Shown: piece after piece, positions 1-12,719 of the stretch
How the letters are laid out: each line of letters starts with the position of its first letter
Numbering within the stretch: position 1 is the stretch's first letter
Assembly: GCF_035594125.1 (NCBI RefSeq)
Contig: NC_087158.1
Coordinates: 3,471,001 to 3,535,000, forward strand
Direction of reading: 5' to 3'
Length of the DNA stretch: 64,000 bases
Origin: Scylla paramamosain
Taxonomy: Eukaryota > Arthropoda > Malacostraca > Decapoda > Portunidae
Program-made: the position numbers and the translations under genes
Notes under the pieces: model-generated
The model's database searches: none
What the model saw: the letters and a program-made list of their open reading frames with translations, nothing else
Told to the model about the DNA's origin: nothing

Positions 1-1426
<1,426 letters not shown>

Positions 1427-1576
1427 TTATTGGTAAAATTCTCGCTCTTTGGTGTTGTAGGTAGAGAAAGAACCGTAGATTTTCACATGTAACTAAAGAA
1501 AAAAGGATATTTTAAGGAAAAGTATGGAGAAAAAGAGTATCATACCTGTATCGCGGCGCGAAGCGGAAAAATGCAG

Positions 1577-1578
<2 letters not shown>

Positions 1579-1658
<80 letters not shown>
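1579..1658. repeat. (TA)n microsatellite
   Basis: A pure TA dinucleotide run of about 80 bp. Confidence 0.97.
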
Positions 1659-1659
<1 letters not shown>

Positions 1660-1661
<2 letters not shown>

Positions 1662-2365
1662 TTTTTTTTCTTCGTAAATCCAACAAATAATCAATGTATC
1701 TGCATCAGATATCTCTTGCATTAATTTTTTTTTTTTTTTTTAACAATGGAACACTGGTTTTTGCTTAGAAATACGGCAAAATATAATCAAAATTCTTGTA
1801 CCGACCCCCCCCCCCCAGCACTAATTCAAGCGTGAAATCATGAATCATGGTTTATGTACAAAACCAATCGGAGTAATTAATAAAAACTCTGACTGCTTTT
1901 TCCATATATCCTAAAGTATACGTCCAGTGAATTTCAAATCCCTAGCTGCAATAGGTGGAGTACACTAACTCCTTCATCTTTATCACTTGATTTCTCAAAA
2001 TGGAGGATTTTGCCATATAAAAATTATCTCCTCCATTGCTATTCCTGTTACACAAATTTGGGCTATTGCAGCTTATGGAAGTATGAGAGAAGAATCATTC
2101 CTACCCTCTGAATTGTTGTTTGAGGTTAATTTTTATTCTTGGCAAATATTTTTTAAAACTTTTTTTTTTCATTTTTTCATCAAACTTTAAAAAATACTTT
2201 TTTTTTACTATTGTATCAAAACAAGAGGGTAGGATTTATCCTCCTATCCTTCCTGATTAGAATGCTTTTTGATTGAAAGAAATTGGTAAGTAAATAAGGG
2301 AGGAGATACAAGTTGAATATAAGCAATTTAACATGGGATTCGCGACTTTACAATTTCCCCTCTAG
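1660..2365. other. Non-coding AT-rich DNA
   Basis: The stretch contains poly-T runs and a short poly-C run near 1806. No family-like ORF is seen. It ends in a good 3' splice-site-like pyrimidine tract and AG at 2350-2365. Confidence 0.5.
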
Positions 2366-2725
2366 GAAACCAGACAGTTTGTCTTCAGCCAGTCATACAA
2401 GGAAGGGTACTTTATTGTGATGACATACGGTGATGTCCCACTCACTCCAGTCAGGTTAATGCCAGGTAGAAGAGGCTTCTCCCAGCATCTGTTCGACCTC
2501 AATCTAACAACACTCCAACAAAAATATTATGCACATATTCTCTTGAAAGCTGGAAAGTTGGCAAGTCTTAAACAATTGTTGACTTTCATCGATACAGTAA
2601 AATACTCCATCAAGGAACTAGTTTCTCACCAGGAGAGACAGATTCCTACAAGTTTACCACCTTCACCAAGCAATGAGAACGACACGGAACTGAATGCAGA
2701 CAACGATTTGTTGGAGTACGATTAA
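2366..2725 (+). CDS. Orphan terminal-exon-like ORF, unknown protein
   Basis: The frame is open from a splice-acceptor-like site (pyrimidine tract then AG at 2364-2365) to a stop at 2723-2725, giving about 119 residues. The ORF proper could start at the ATG at 2420, but the upstream codons back to 2366 are also open, which favours an internal exon entry. The protein is basic and polar early (a PGRRG motif near residue 36), helical and leucine-rich in the middle, and acidic at the C terminus (ENDTELNADNDLLEYD). No family is recognised. It could be the last exon of a host gene or of a decayed DNA transposon; no upstream exon was found in the window. Confidence 0.3.
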   Translation, partial: ETRQFVFSQSYKEGYFIVMTYGDVPLTPVRLMPGRRGFSQHLFDLNLTTLQQKYYAHILLKAGKLASLKQLLTFIDTVKYSIKELVSHQERQIPTSLPPSPSNENDTELNADNDLLEYD

Positions 2726-2879
2726 CGATTAACAATTGAGTTGATAATGTTATCATCTATCACAAAAAAATCCTACAATGAATGAAATAACAGTGCGAAA
2801 TTATACTGTTACAGATAGATCCTTATTTAACTATTGTGGGTGTCATTAATTAAAATGTTTGAGAATATTTTCTTTTTAT

Positions 2880-2925
2880 ATATTATTATTATTGTTATTA
2901 TTATTATTATTATCATTATTATTAT

Positions 2926-2980
<55 letters not shown>

Positions 2981-2999
2981 CGTCGTCGTCGTCGTCGTC

Positions 3000-3035
<36 letters not shown>

Positions 3036-3050
3036 TCATCATCATTACTA

Positions 3051-3105
<55 letters not shown>

Positions 3106-3108
3106 TGC
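2880..3108. repeat. Compound trinucleotide array (ATT/AGT/CGT/AGT/ATT)
   Basis: ATT units are followed by AGT units, a core of seven CGT units (about 2980-3000), AGT units again, a few ATC units, then ATT units to about 3105. The order is nearly mirror-symmetric. Homopolymer ORFs here are repeat artefacts. Confidence 0.95.
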
Positions 3109-3131
3109 CAGAGCAGTACAAATAAAAACAT

Positions 3132-3134
<3 letters not shown>

Positions 3135-3174
<40 letters not shown>
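3135..3174. repeat. (CA)n microsatellite
   Basis: A run of about 20 CA units. Confidence 0.95.
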
Positions 3175-3175
<1 letters not shown>

Positions 3176-3677
3176 TCAGCTGTGTTAGGTGACGCTGGTT
3201 GAGCCACTACGAGGACTAGAGATGGTAATGCACAGAAACACTATTATCCACTTTTATCTTTGATTATAATTAATGGAAAACTCAAGATTGTTTCAGTATT
3301 CCTACTATTAACCAATTTTCTCGGGATTATACATTTATCTTCACTTAACTGCCAGAGTAGTGACGCGACTTGGCGTGACCTGCAGTATAGTGAGGCGCTG
3401 CTTGACATCAGTTCACTTTCATTATCTATGTACTGATGAAGAATTAGCATCAATGATCGTTCTTCTGAGCGTTGGTGGTAACGTTTCAGTGAGGTTGACT
3501 ATGCCGAGTGTTTTGTACTATGAGGGTGACATAATTGAAAGATTGACATTTTTTGTTCTTTATGGTAATAAAAAAAAAAGAAAAAGAAAAAAACGCTTGT
3601 GAAGATACAACCAAAACACTGCCAAGGAGTTTGAAAGAAGTAAAATTTATGCCAATAGTATGAGTGATTGAGTTAAA

Positions 3678-3679
<2 letters not shown>

Positions 3680-3763
<84 letters not shown>

Positions 3764-3778
3764 AGTAATTATTATTAC

Positions 3779-3824
<46 letters not shown>

Positions 3825-3828
3825 ACTA

Positions 3829-3880
<52 letters not shown>
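3680..3880. repeat. Compound (AAT)n-(AAC)n-(ATT)n array
   Basis: AAT units (3680-3712) lead into AAC units (3713-3762) and then ATT units (3770-3880). The AAT and ATT blocks are complementary and could pair into a hairpin with the AAC block in the loop. Confidence 0.95.
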
Positions 3881-3881
<1 letters not shown>

Positions 3882-4329
3882 GAAAGTCTGTCCTTAATGA
3901 ATTATTAAGAGATGCTGCATGTCAGTGGATTTCTTTATTCAAAGGTTTATTGGGCCATGTAAAACTTTCAAAATCTGAAAATGTTTCCTGTTTAACGCAC
4001 TGTATCACTCCTCATTTTATAGCTCTTTAATTATTCAACATAATGAAGTCAGATGTATAACACGTAAAAGCCAAGAAAATGTTGTCTATAACGAGGTATA
4101 ACACAAAATTGCATGTACTCTGTCTAGGACACACTAGACAGACAGGTAAAGTAAAGCGATGATGACCGATCGACGCACTCAGTGTGCTTACGTTTAAGTG
4201 CAATTTACTCGTTTGTTTACTTTTGGCGGTTGACCCCTTGTCGCAGTCAGCGCGTCATGAGCATAGTGAAATCTAAGTTAGCAGAATGGCAAAATCTGTG
4301 AATTTCAATATGGATTTACAAAAAGGAGG
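3881..4329. other. Non-coding sequence
   Basis: No ORF or structured repeat was recognised in this stretch. Confidence 0.4.
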
Positions 4330-5180
4330 AGGCTGAAAAATAACTTGTGCATACTGAAATACTGTATCGACAGCAGCATGAAACAGGACAAAATACTAAC
4401 AACCACTGCAATAGACTTTTCAAAGGCGTTTGACTCGGTTGATAGAAAAAAAAAAAAAGATGATAGAGACTTTAATCAAATATGAATGTCATCCACAAGT
4501 AATATTGAAGTATTAGTAAACAGGTTTATATATTGGAAAAGGTAACGTATATGAAACTGAAGTTAAAAATGGAATCCGAGAAGGATGCACCGGCTTCCTC
4601 TTTCTAATCATGTTGATAATCAACATCAATGATAAAAATCTGCAAATCAGGGAAACGATTTAGAACAAGAAATATTTACATATCTGCTCTTCTACGCAGA
4701 AAATATTTTCTGGAGACAGACCCTAGGAGCATCAAAGTACACCCCCCAGAACAGTACTACAGGCAGGAATAAGAGCCTCGATAGTTTCTGCAAGGGACAT
4801 GAAAACAAAGATGACTTAAGTCAAACATACTGTAGGAGACAATGATTTGCTGAAGCAGTGCTGCAAAACATTGGAAGGCGAGCCCTACGCCAGAAGTGGT
4901 TCAACACAATAAAACAAACAAACAAACAAACAACTAGAAATACAACAACTCAGCCAGCTGGAAGAAATTAAAATAGAAGAATCAAAGAAGAAAGTGAACG
5001 ATCTCCAAACAGAAAGATGGAGAGAAGAACTCAGGCAAAAATCAACAGCAGAAGTATATTTTAACAAGAAAGAAATCAAGGAAGAATCAGGACTATACAC
5101 AAATGATCTCAAATCAATATTGTTGTTCAAATGCCTCTCTTACACCCTGAAGTTGAACTGCAGAAAGATTTTTCAGTAAT
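4330..5180 (+). pseudogene. Decayed LINE reverse-transcriptase fragment
   Basis: Around 4405-4450 the plus strand reads AIDFSKAFDSVDR, the conserved reverse transcriptase palm motif of non-LTR retrotransposons, preceded by residues typical of the fingers region. A poly-A-like interruption follows and the frame shifts repeatedly. Further on, a YAEN remnant near 4695 may be the former YADD box, and 4990-5130 encodes a basic stretch (RWREELRQKSTAEVYF) that resembles a LINE C-terminal region. It has many stops and is not functional. The clade cannot be assigned from this fragment. Confidence 0.6.
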
Positions 5181-5335
5181 GGAGATTTAGTGCCCTCTAA
5201 GGGGTGTGATGTTCCCTTGCGGCACACGATAATTACAAATCCTATCACTGGATTAAGAGAAATACAAATACTGACACTTTTATGATTTTTAATAAATAAT
5301 GGAATAATCCGAAATAATAATAATAAAAAGAAAGC

Positions 5336-5470
5336 AATTCAGAAATACAAAATAAATGGTAGCGTACTCTTCAGTTACATAATTCAGAAATACAAAATAA
5401 ATGATAGCGTACTCTTCAGTTACATAATTCAGAAATACAAAATAAATGGTAGCGTATTCTTCAATTACAT
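5336..5470. repeat. Three tandem copies of a 45-bp unit
   Basis: The unit starts AATTCAGAAATACAAAATAA and repeats three times with one to three substitutions per copy. The repetitive minus-strand ORF covering it is a by-product of the 45-bp (15-codon) period. Confidence 0.85.
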
Positions 5471-5705
5471 AAAAAACTACGATGGAGATATTTTCGCGAC
5501 TACTGAGTTGTGGGGGAGACCAGAGAATAAATAAATAAATAACAAATATATACCCAAAAAGTATGTATAGACCTGAGGACAGTCTCACACGGTGATCTCG
5601 AACCAGGTGGTTTCACTAGTCCCGTGGAGAAAACCAACAAAAAAAAAAACGAAAAAAAAATGCGAATATCTATCCACTCAGAAAACAGTTTATCAACAGG
5701 AATAT

Positions 5706-5858
5706 CTGAGGAGAATCCGAGAGGGTCTGAGGAGAATCCGAGAGAGACTGGCTTTAGTAAAATTATTGTTAAATAAACACTTACTTAATATTACAGGAAT
5801 GGAGGGGGAGATTATCAGACCGCATGCTCACCTGAGGAGAATCCGAGAGAGACTCGCT
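5706..5858. repeat. Short direct repeats of an 18-bp motif
   Basis: The motif CTGAGGAGAATCCGAGAG occurs at 5706, 5727 and 5832; the second and third copies extend into further similar sequence. Its origin is unknown. Confidence 0.7.
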
Positions 5859-5879
5859 TTGCTTGTGAGGAAATCGGCG

Positions 5880-6858
5880 GGAAACTAAGGATAAAGGTTT
5901 CCAATGGGGAAATTTATTAAGTTATAATTTTGTTTTTAGTAGGGGGGGAGCGACTAGGTTGTGAGTTCAGGGATGAAAAATATGAATAATTAAGTTACTG
6001 TTTACTTTATAGTTGTTACTTTAAGAAGTTTAATTCAATGGACTTTTGAAATCAATTGGGGAATTAGTCAAAGTCTGGTATCTCTTCCCGGCTTGCGTAG
6101 CAACAGGGGTAACAAGGCAGCGAAGCAAAGAAGACTTATCAGATTCGTCAACCTCATTGGCGCGGCGTAATTATCTGGGAATTAATTTTATCATATTAAG
6201 GGCTCCCCATTCTCTGGGATTAGGTGAAAAATTCGCCTCTATAACCTGGCCAAGCAGGAGAAATTACGTTTATTCACGGGGTAAATTTGTTATAGAAGTG
6301 GTCAACACAGTGACGCTGAGAGGGGGGGGGGAAAGCAAGGACAAAAGGACACTGAGGAGAGGAGGGGAAGGGGAGGGGTTAGTCACATGGTACTGAGATT
6401 CTGGTCACCCCTGCACACTACATGGGCCCTAGCCTAGGAAGAAAAGTAGAAATATACATAATTAATTTCTCAGCACTACAGAGACACCAGTTGTCTTATG
6501 TGTGAAGAACAGAAATCATGAAATACTTCCTAATGGAATGTGTCGTCCTACAGAACAAGAGAAAATAACATAATGTGGAAGACTGCAATCTAAGTGACCT
6601 ACTACTGTTTAAAGATAGAAATGAAAATAAAGCGGAAGTGAAACAATACATTGATAATATATGCACTTTTAGGCAAAAAAAAAAAATAAATAAAAAATAC
6701 AGGACTAAAGTAAAAAGTGAACAGGAAACATCCACGATCCAGCGCCGCTGAAAAGGGAACTCTGGAACCTTGAACCTTGCTACAGGTAGCTTGGGATAGT
6801 ACTCCCAGAGCCAGACCATTGTATCGGCTGTGTAGCACAGCAGGCGTACTCTGCAGAT
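5880..6858. other. Non-coding sequence
   Basis: Contains G-rich and A-rich runs. ORFs here have no recognisable domains. Confidence 0.4.
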
Positions 6859-7010
6859 ACCCTTGCCGTGCCAAATCTCTCGGGTCCGAATTTTTCCCGG
6901 TTGACGCCATTGTGCATGTGCACCATATCGAGGGTCATGTTTTGATGATGTCACTCGATATGGTGCGCATGCGCATTTACGTCACCTGGGAGAGATTTTG
7001 GCAGGGTACA
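6859..7010. mobile_element. Imperfect foldback, MITE-like
   Basis: The left arm ends in CACCATATCGAG (6920-6932) and the right arm begins with its complement CTCGATATGGTG (6954-6965). The arms continue outward with interrupted complementarity through GCATGTGC/GCGCATGCGC and a shared GCCAAA(A)TCTCT block near the outer ends. No coding capacity or clear target duplication was seen. Confidence 0.5.
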
Positions 7011-8200
7011 GTGTTACTGCCGCGCGCAGCGTAGTTGGGAGTGATGTGGCACCACTCTGCTAAGGGACGGCCGTGTCTCACCCGCTTAATAGTAAGTGTC
7101 TACCAATGAACGTACTAATCAGACACCTCACCCCCTTTTTATCCGCCTAACATGACTTAAACTTTACTTTCACCAGCCTCTTTATTCCGGACGTAACTTT
7201 TTTTTTTTTTTTCGTGGTAGTGCTCGATGTGTTTTGAATTCATCTCTTTTCCGCAAATAATATTTTTTTATTTATAGCTTCCGACCCCCCCCATTCCCTC
7301 AAACAAATTATTTGCGATACGAAACCGAAAAGCAAATTATTAACCTTACCCAACTAAATTAACCAAACTAGCTCAACAAAACTAACAACTTAACCAAAAC
7401 ATAACCGAACAAACCTAACTTAACCTTAAATCTAACCATATTTCTGCTTTCCTGCCTCCTTATCCGATTCCTCGGTGACAGAATTAGGAGAATGAACATG
7501 AGTGATGTTACTTGTGTGGTTAGAGCAGTGCGGCCAGAAGAAAGAATTCGTAGAGCAGGGTGGCGCGGTCCACAAAGATGCCTTTTCTTAGTCTTTCTAA
7601 CTCCATGACTGCCATTGCATCTCCAAATATGTCCATCTTCCCAGAAATGGCAGTTTCTTTAATACCTCAGACACTTCACTGAGGTTGGAAGGACACAGTG
7701 CCCCCATGAAAATGTTTATGAATCTTGATTTCTTTCAAAAAACTGTAGTGGCCTGGAAATAATTGACGAAGCAGCTATCACACAGGGGCATCTTGCTAGA
7801 CTGACTCCAATCTGCTCTTTCCTTCCAAATGCAAAATACACTGCTGTGACTGGAAAAATTAATAATTATTTTTTATTCATTGGCTGTGACATTGTTCTCA
7901 AATCGACCACAGTGATCTTTTTGGCACAGACGCAGTACATACCAAACACGTATGAAACAAACATGCTTCCCCTCATCCTTTGGGAGAACAAGTCAGTTGT
8001 AGCTGAACCTTAGAGGGAGGGATGTGTTGCTGTGTACAAAAGAAAGCCAATAGATTTTTAAAAATCTCAGACGACACTTATTAATTTCAGAGGCATATGT
8101 ATGGGGTTGAAAATACTCACTACAAGGAACCCTTGTAGTCTCACTACAGTGAGACAAGTCACAAAAGTAGAAGTGAATTTAGTGTGAAAACAGAATAATA
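7011..8200. other. Non-coding sequence with a degenerate telomere-like patch
   Basis: About 7335-7435 is rich in TAACC/CTAAC motifs resembling degenerate CCTAA repeats. The remainder up to the LINE has no ORF that I recognise. Confidence 0.4.
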
Positions 8201-8235
8201 CTTTAGGGAATACAAATGAAAACAAGGAGCTTAAC

Positions 8236-8574
8236 TTGGGGAAAGACACCACACCAGAAACTTCCCCTGAAACACAAGTAGCCTCACCAACAAATAACCA
8301 CCTCACAGCTGGTGTCCCCCAAACACTTGTCCAGGAGGAATCAAAGAAACCAAGAACTTGTGGAAAAAAGGGTATGAACTATGCATTTAACTACCCAGGA
8401 TTCGGTCAGAAATTTATTCACCATGGTTTTGACGTCAATATGGGTTGCAAACTGGGCACAAACTACAATGAATACCACTCCAGAATGTGTAGGACCTCAT
8501 TGTTTAGAGGAATCTGCTGGATCTGCTCAAGAATTCACTGTAAATACAGACATGTTAAGGGAACAAAAAAGTAA
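8236..8574 (+). pseudogene. LINE ORF1-like Cys/His-rich remnant
   Basis: The 112-residue ORF starts in the LINE leader and ends 5' of the endonuclease part. Its second half has spaced Cys and His residues (CKLGTNYNEYHSRMC, then ICWICSRIHCKYRH) that look like eroded CCCH zinc fingers, which would suit an RNA-binding ORF1 product. The finger spacing is imperfect, so RNA binding is inferred only. No intact downstream frame exists. Confidence 0.4.
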
Positions 8575-9159
8575 ATAAAATGGAGATAACCTAAGCCCAC
8601 CGCAAATTCCTCCAAGGGGACATACAGAAAGCTACACCACATTCTAGAGAGAATGGAACCAAACTTGATACACCACCCAAGGCCACAGCAAGCCTTCAGA
8701 CAGGTGGGATAAGAGGGGCTCCAGGTCACAGAGCTGCTTTTTTAGAGAATATGGTAGAGAAGTTAACCGACAGAAAAGACCAGCTCCAGAAGGTGATGTT
8801 CCTTCTACTAGAAAAGACAGAATGGAAAGAATCAGCAAAGAAAAGGTGCAGTGACTGTCACTAGAAGCCTATATCCCAAAAATAACTAAAACAAAGTCCC
8901 TTTTCTAGAAGAACTAGCTAACAATAAAAAAGTGACATTCATTACCCTTAAAGAAATTCACTTTAATAGTGAGGTCCTCATTGCAGAAATAAATATGGAA
9001 AACTACACACTATACCATTCTGACAAAGAAAACAGATCAAAAGGAAGGGTAGCTATCTACTTAACACAGGAATTGGCAACAAATCCAAACATAAAAAATT
9101 AATTGTCTCAAATGGGACTAGAATTACTTTCCTTATACATCAAAAAGATAAATGTAATC

Positions 9160-9160
<1 letters not shown>

Positions 9161-9230
<70 letters not shown>

Positions 9231-9661
9231 TAAAATCCCTCTTATCTGGCATCAATGGGACCGCTGACGTGCCGGATACTTGAATAGAAATGAAATTATG
9301 TCCACAATCACCAGCCTTCACTCACGCATCTTACCATAACAAAGATCAGCTGATCTTATCAGCTGCTTAAGTGTAAGCATAACACGCTTCCTCTTTTCTA
9401 CAACTTTAGGCATGATGAAGGCGTCAGGCGATAAACAGTGCACACGCGGGACTGAGTCACTGAGTAAACACAGTGCAGTGGGCCGCGGGTGACGCGAAGC
9501 AGTGCGCTCTGGTGGCGAGGGGACAAAGTATGCCTCGCGCGGGAATTTTAATCGATTTTATGAGTACACATTGATTTTTTATTGATTTTAAGGCTCGGGG
9601 AAAAATGTGCCGGATACTTGAAGCTGCCGGATACTCCAATGCCGGATGAGAGGGATTTTAC

Positions 9662-9742
<81 letters not shown>
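9161..9742. repeat. (TA)n tract carrying a pogo-like insertion
   Basis: TA runs at 9161-9227 and about 9666-9742 flank the element at 9228-9663. The whole block splits the endonuclease coding region of the LINE. Confidence 0.9.
9228..9663. mobile_element. pogo/Tigger-type MITE
   Basis: The 5' end reads CAGTAAAATCCCTCTTATC and the 3' end is its inverted complement around GAGAGGGATTTTACTG; further inside, GCCGGATACTTGAA occurs near both ends. It is 436 bp with no transposase. The termini resemble those of pogo/Tigger elements, which duplicate TA, and it lies in a TA tract. Confidence 0.75.
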
Positions 9743-9745
<3 letters not shown>

Positions 9746-10250
9746 ACCACACACTTCCTCCCAACTCTGGACAGTAGCCACAACATTAATGAAAGATACA
9801 CTAACATCTCTACTAAACCAAGAGCCAGAAGTTTTGATGATAAGTGATTGCAACTTCCCAACAATAAACTGGGCGAACCTGGAAGTAAGAGTTGAATCAA
9901 GTGAAGAAAACTTCCAGGCAAAGGAATTCATTAAGATAATCGAAGACAACTTCTTGATGCAGTGGATCAAAAAACCCATAAGAATGAACATCCTGGATCT
10001 CCTCTTCAGTAACAACCATAGCATAATCCACTCTTGCAATCTGACAGAGACTAACACATCTGACCATAGACTGATAGAAGAAATAGCTAGCATAACCATA
10101 CAGAATGAACTGCCAGAACAAATAAAACCAGTAACATCACTCTTAAATAGTGTAAAGTTTCACAGCCAGAATATTGATTGGGCAAAGATTAAATCAGCAC
10201 TAACAAAACTGGACTGGAATGCAATGTTCAGGGACAAGAACTGCAGTTAA
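9743..10250 (+). pseudogene. LINE EEP endonuclease C-terminal part
   Basis: The reading frame shows the LINE endonuclease pattern: a conserved LMISDCNFPTINW stretch (GDFN-like motif near 9838-9875), then MNILDLLFSNN (9985-10015) and TSDHRLIE (10057-10080), which corresponds to the SDH motif with the catalytic His. It continues the frame split by the TA/pogo block. The leading residues in the TA tract are artefacts. Confidence 0.65.
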
Positions 10251-10736
10251 ATCCTGAATGTCCTCCAGGAAGAATGTCAAAACATTTGAGCAACACATGC
10301 CGAAGAAGTGAGACCAGATTAAAAGAAAAATTATTCCCAAAGACAGACAGACATACATTAAAAAATTCATCAAGAACTTAGACAACAAAGAAAAAAAGCA
10401 AAATACAAGAAAACTCAAGACTAGAATAACACCTGCTAATCTCTCATGAAATAGAAAGAAGACAGAAAGAAGAAAGAGCAGTTGAAAGTATAAAAGAAAA
10501 TTCAAAATTTTCTTCTCTTATGCCAACAGAAAGCTGAAAAACATGTCTACAGTAGTACTATTAGAGGATCAAAATGGAGAATTAGTTACAGACTGCTTGG
10601 AGATGGCTCAAATGTGAAGGGTTCAGTATAACAGTGTTTACAGCACCTCAATGGAAGACAAAATAGTCAACAACCCACACAATTTCTTTGAAAACAATGG
10701 CAGTGGACCATTCCCTTAAGGACATTAAATTTGTAA

Positions 10737-11406
10737 CAGAGATCATTGCAGCAATAAACAGCATATCCCAGAATGCATCAGCTGACCCAGATGGATTCCA
10801 CTCAAAATTTCTGAAACTGCTCTACCATTAAAACTATTGTGGATGGAATCAGTTGCAAAAGACCTCACACCACTATCACTAAAAACCAGCATTGTAACAC
10901 TTATCCACAAAGAAGGAAGCAAAGGTCAAACAAAAAACTACAGACCAATGACACTTATTTCATATCTAATCAAGATAGCTGAAAAGATTAAACATCTAGA
11001 ACTGATATCTGCCCTAAATTATGACAACACAGTTTTAGGAAAGGGAGATCATGCCTGTCAGCTCTTATTACACCAAGAATTTATTTTACTAGACATGAGC
11101 AGAGGCCAAAATGTTGATGTAATATACTTATATTTCACCAAAGTGTTCAACGAAGTTGATCACGGCCTCATTCTTTACAAGTTAAGTGCTTTGGGAATAG
11201 TTGGAAACCTAGGGGTATGGCTACATAGCTTCCTGACAGGCAGAATTCAACAAATATTCATACAAGGGTGCCTCTCTGAGCCAAACATCATAGTAAGTGG
11301 CATCCCTCAGGGCTCAGTGCTGGGCCCTCTCCTCTTCTTGGTAATGGTAGGAGACACTGATCTCAATATTCACCACTCAAGAGTAACATCATTTGCAGAT
11401 GAATGA
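10737..11406 (+). pseudogene. LINE reverse transcriptase fragment
   Basis: The ORF from 10837 has the non-LTR RT landmarks: SIVTLIHKEGSK and NYRPMTLIS (finger motifs), YLYFTKVFNEVDH (the first catalytic Asp region, with the usual Asp eroded), and SGIPQGSVLGPLLFLV. The box that should hold the catalytic YADD pair is degraded: the frame reads TSFADE and then stops at 11404. The preceding 10737-10836 encodes a decayed linker. It is non-functional. Confidence 0.7.
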
Positions 11407-12140
11407 AAACAATCAACAGAAGTGATGATGTGACACTTCTCCTACAGGACCTGAACAAAGTAATGGAATGGGCCAACAGGAATAACATGCAGCTAAATGA
11501 GGGAAAATTTTAAGTGCTTCATTATAGACAGCAGCAGAAGCTCAAAACAAATATCAGCTATCAAGCACATCAACTAAACCTGTCACCAAAGGAACATGTA
11601 AAAGACTTAGAGATATGCATGAGTGCCAATGCTTCTTTCATCAAACACATAGACTCAATCATCAACATGGCCAGGAAACTTGCAGTATGGATACTGGGAA
11701 CATTCCATACAAGGAACAGGTCATGGATGATGACACTATGGAAAACCCTTGTCCTACCCAAGATTGAATACTGTTGCCAACTGTGGTCATCTTAGAAAAT
11801 AAAAGACAAGCAGACTGGAATCCCTTCAAAGGAGTTTCACTTTCTATCAACCATCACCTGAGGTGAGGGAGGCTATGCCATATACGGAGAGCAGAAGCAG
11901 CAACTGCAGACAACACTGCACAGCAGCTTCGATTATAACAGGGCCCAAGTGTTTAATGCAATCCCCAAGGATATCAGGAGCCTATCAGGTGTCTCAATGG
12001 ACACCTTCATACGCTGGCTTGACAAGTGGTTATCATTGATACCTGATGAGCCACCTATCCCTGGCTACACCAGCACGGCTCCCAACATCCTACCACACCA
12101 AAGAGCTGAGCTGCCAGGGAGTAGCAGAGCTGCACCTTAG
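11407..12140 (+). pseudogene. LINE RT thumb and C-terminal remnants
   Basis: The frame at 11514-11795 carries SPKEHVKDLEI and KTLVLPKIEYCCQLWS, typical of the region after the RT palm in LINEs. The piece at 11949-12140 (VFNAIPKDIRSLSGVSMDTF) matches the usual C-terminal tail pattern. Both are separated by stops. Confidence 0.6.
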
Positions 12141-12189
12141 CTGTGCCCTTTAAGACAAAATTCTACAAAAGTTCTACAAAAGTATATGT

Positions 12190-12370
12190 AACTGTCTTGC
12201 ACCACTACCTAACCCAACTTAATGAAAGCTGATTTAACCTAACCAAACTAACATAATCAAACCAAACTAACCTAACCTAATCTAACCAAACTAACATAAT
12301 CTAACCAAATTAACCTAACCTAAGCAAACTAACAACCTAACCAACCTAACTTAACCTAACTAGACTCTAA
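12190..12370. repeat. Degenerate CCTAA/CTAAC repeats at LINE 3' end
   Basis: The tract contains many CCTAACC, CTAACATAATC and AACCTAA motifs, resembling decayed arthropod telomeric repeats, immediately after the LINE C-terminal remnant. Confidence 0.6.
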
Positions 12371-12719
12371 AAGTTGCTGTCAGCATTAGAAATAATTTAT
12401 AGTGGGTATATATGGGCTCCAAATTACTCAGAATGAGAACCTCTATCTGATAAGGTAAGAAAAACAACCTTGAAATTTATAAAAGACTAAAATAAAAAAC
12501 ATGTAAGAATGATAACCATTGAGGGTCTCCTAGAGACATGCCAACCCTAGTGTGAGTAAGTGTAGCACAGGGCAAATAAGAAAATTGGAATTTGTATGAT
12601 ACACTTTTTCCTTATCAGCCAGACAGCATGTGGTGAGGTGCCCAGCAATAGGCTGGGCCTGGTCATTGTTAAGGTGTGTGAGAGGTTAGGTTAGATTAGC
12701 TTTGTGTTTTGTAGGTTAG

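Larger units (their letters stand above)
8200..12180 (+). mobile_element. Decayed non-LTR retrotransposon (EEP + RT)
   Basis: Parts in LINE order on the plus strand are a Cys/His-rich ORF1-like region (8236-8574), an EEP endonuclease N-terminal part (about 8910-9150), an interruption by a (TA)n tract with a pogo-like element (9161-9742), the rest of the endonuclease (9743-10130), reverse transcriptase (about 10740-11406), a thumb-like part (11407-11800) and a C-terminal remnant (11949-12140). Stops and frameshifts separate all of them, so it is dead. The 3' end runs into a degenerate CCTAA-like tract. The clade is uncertain; a CR1/jockey-like organisation is plausible. Confidence 0.75.

Noticed and set aside
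2834..3202. Homopolymeric Ser, Val, Thr, Asn and Ile ORFs
   Set aside because: They are frames of the trinucleotide arrays, with no non-repeat coding signal.
2880..3880. Possible CRISPR-like direct repeats
   Set aside because: These are simple microsatellites without spacers; the genome is eukaryotic in style.
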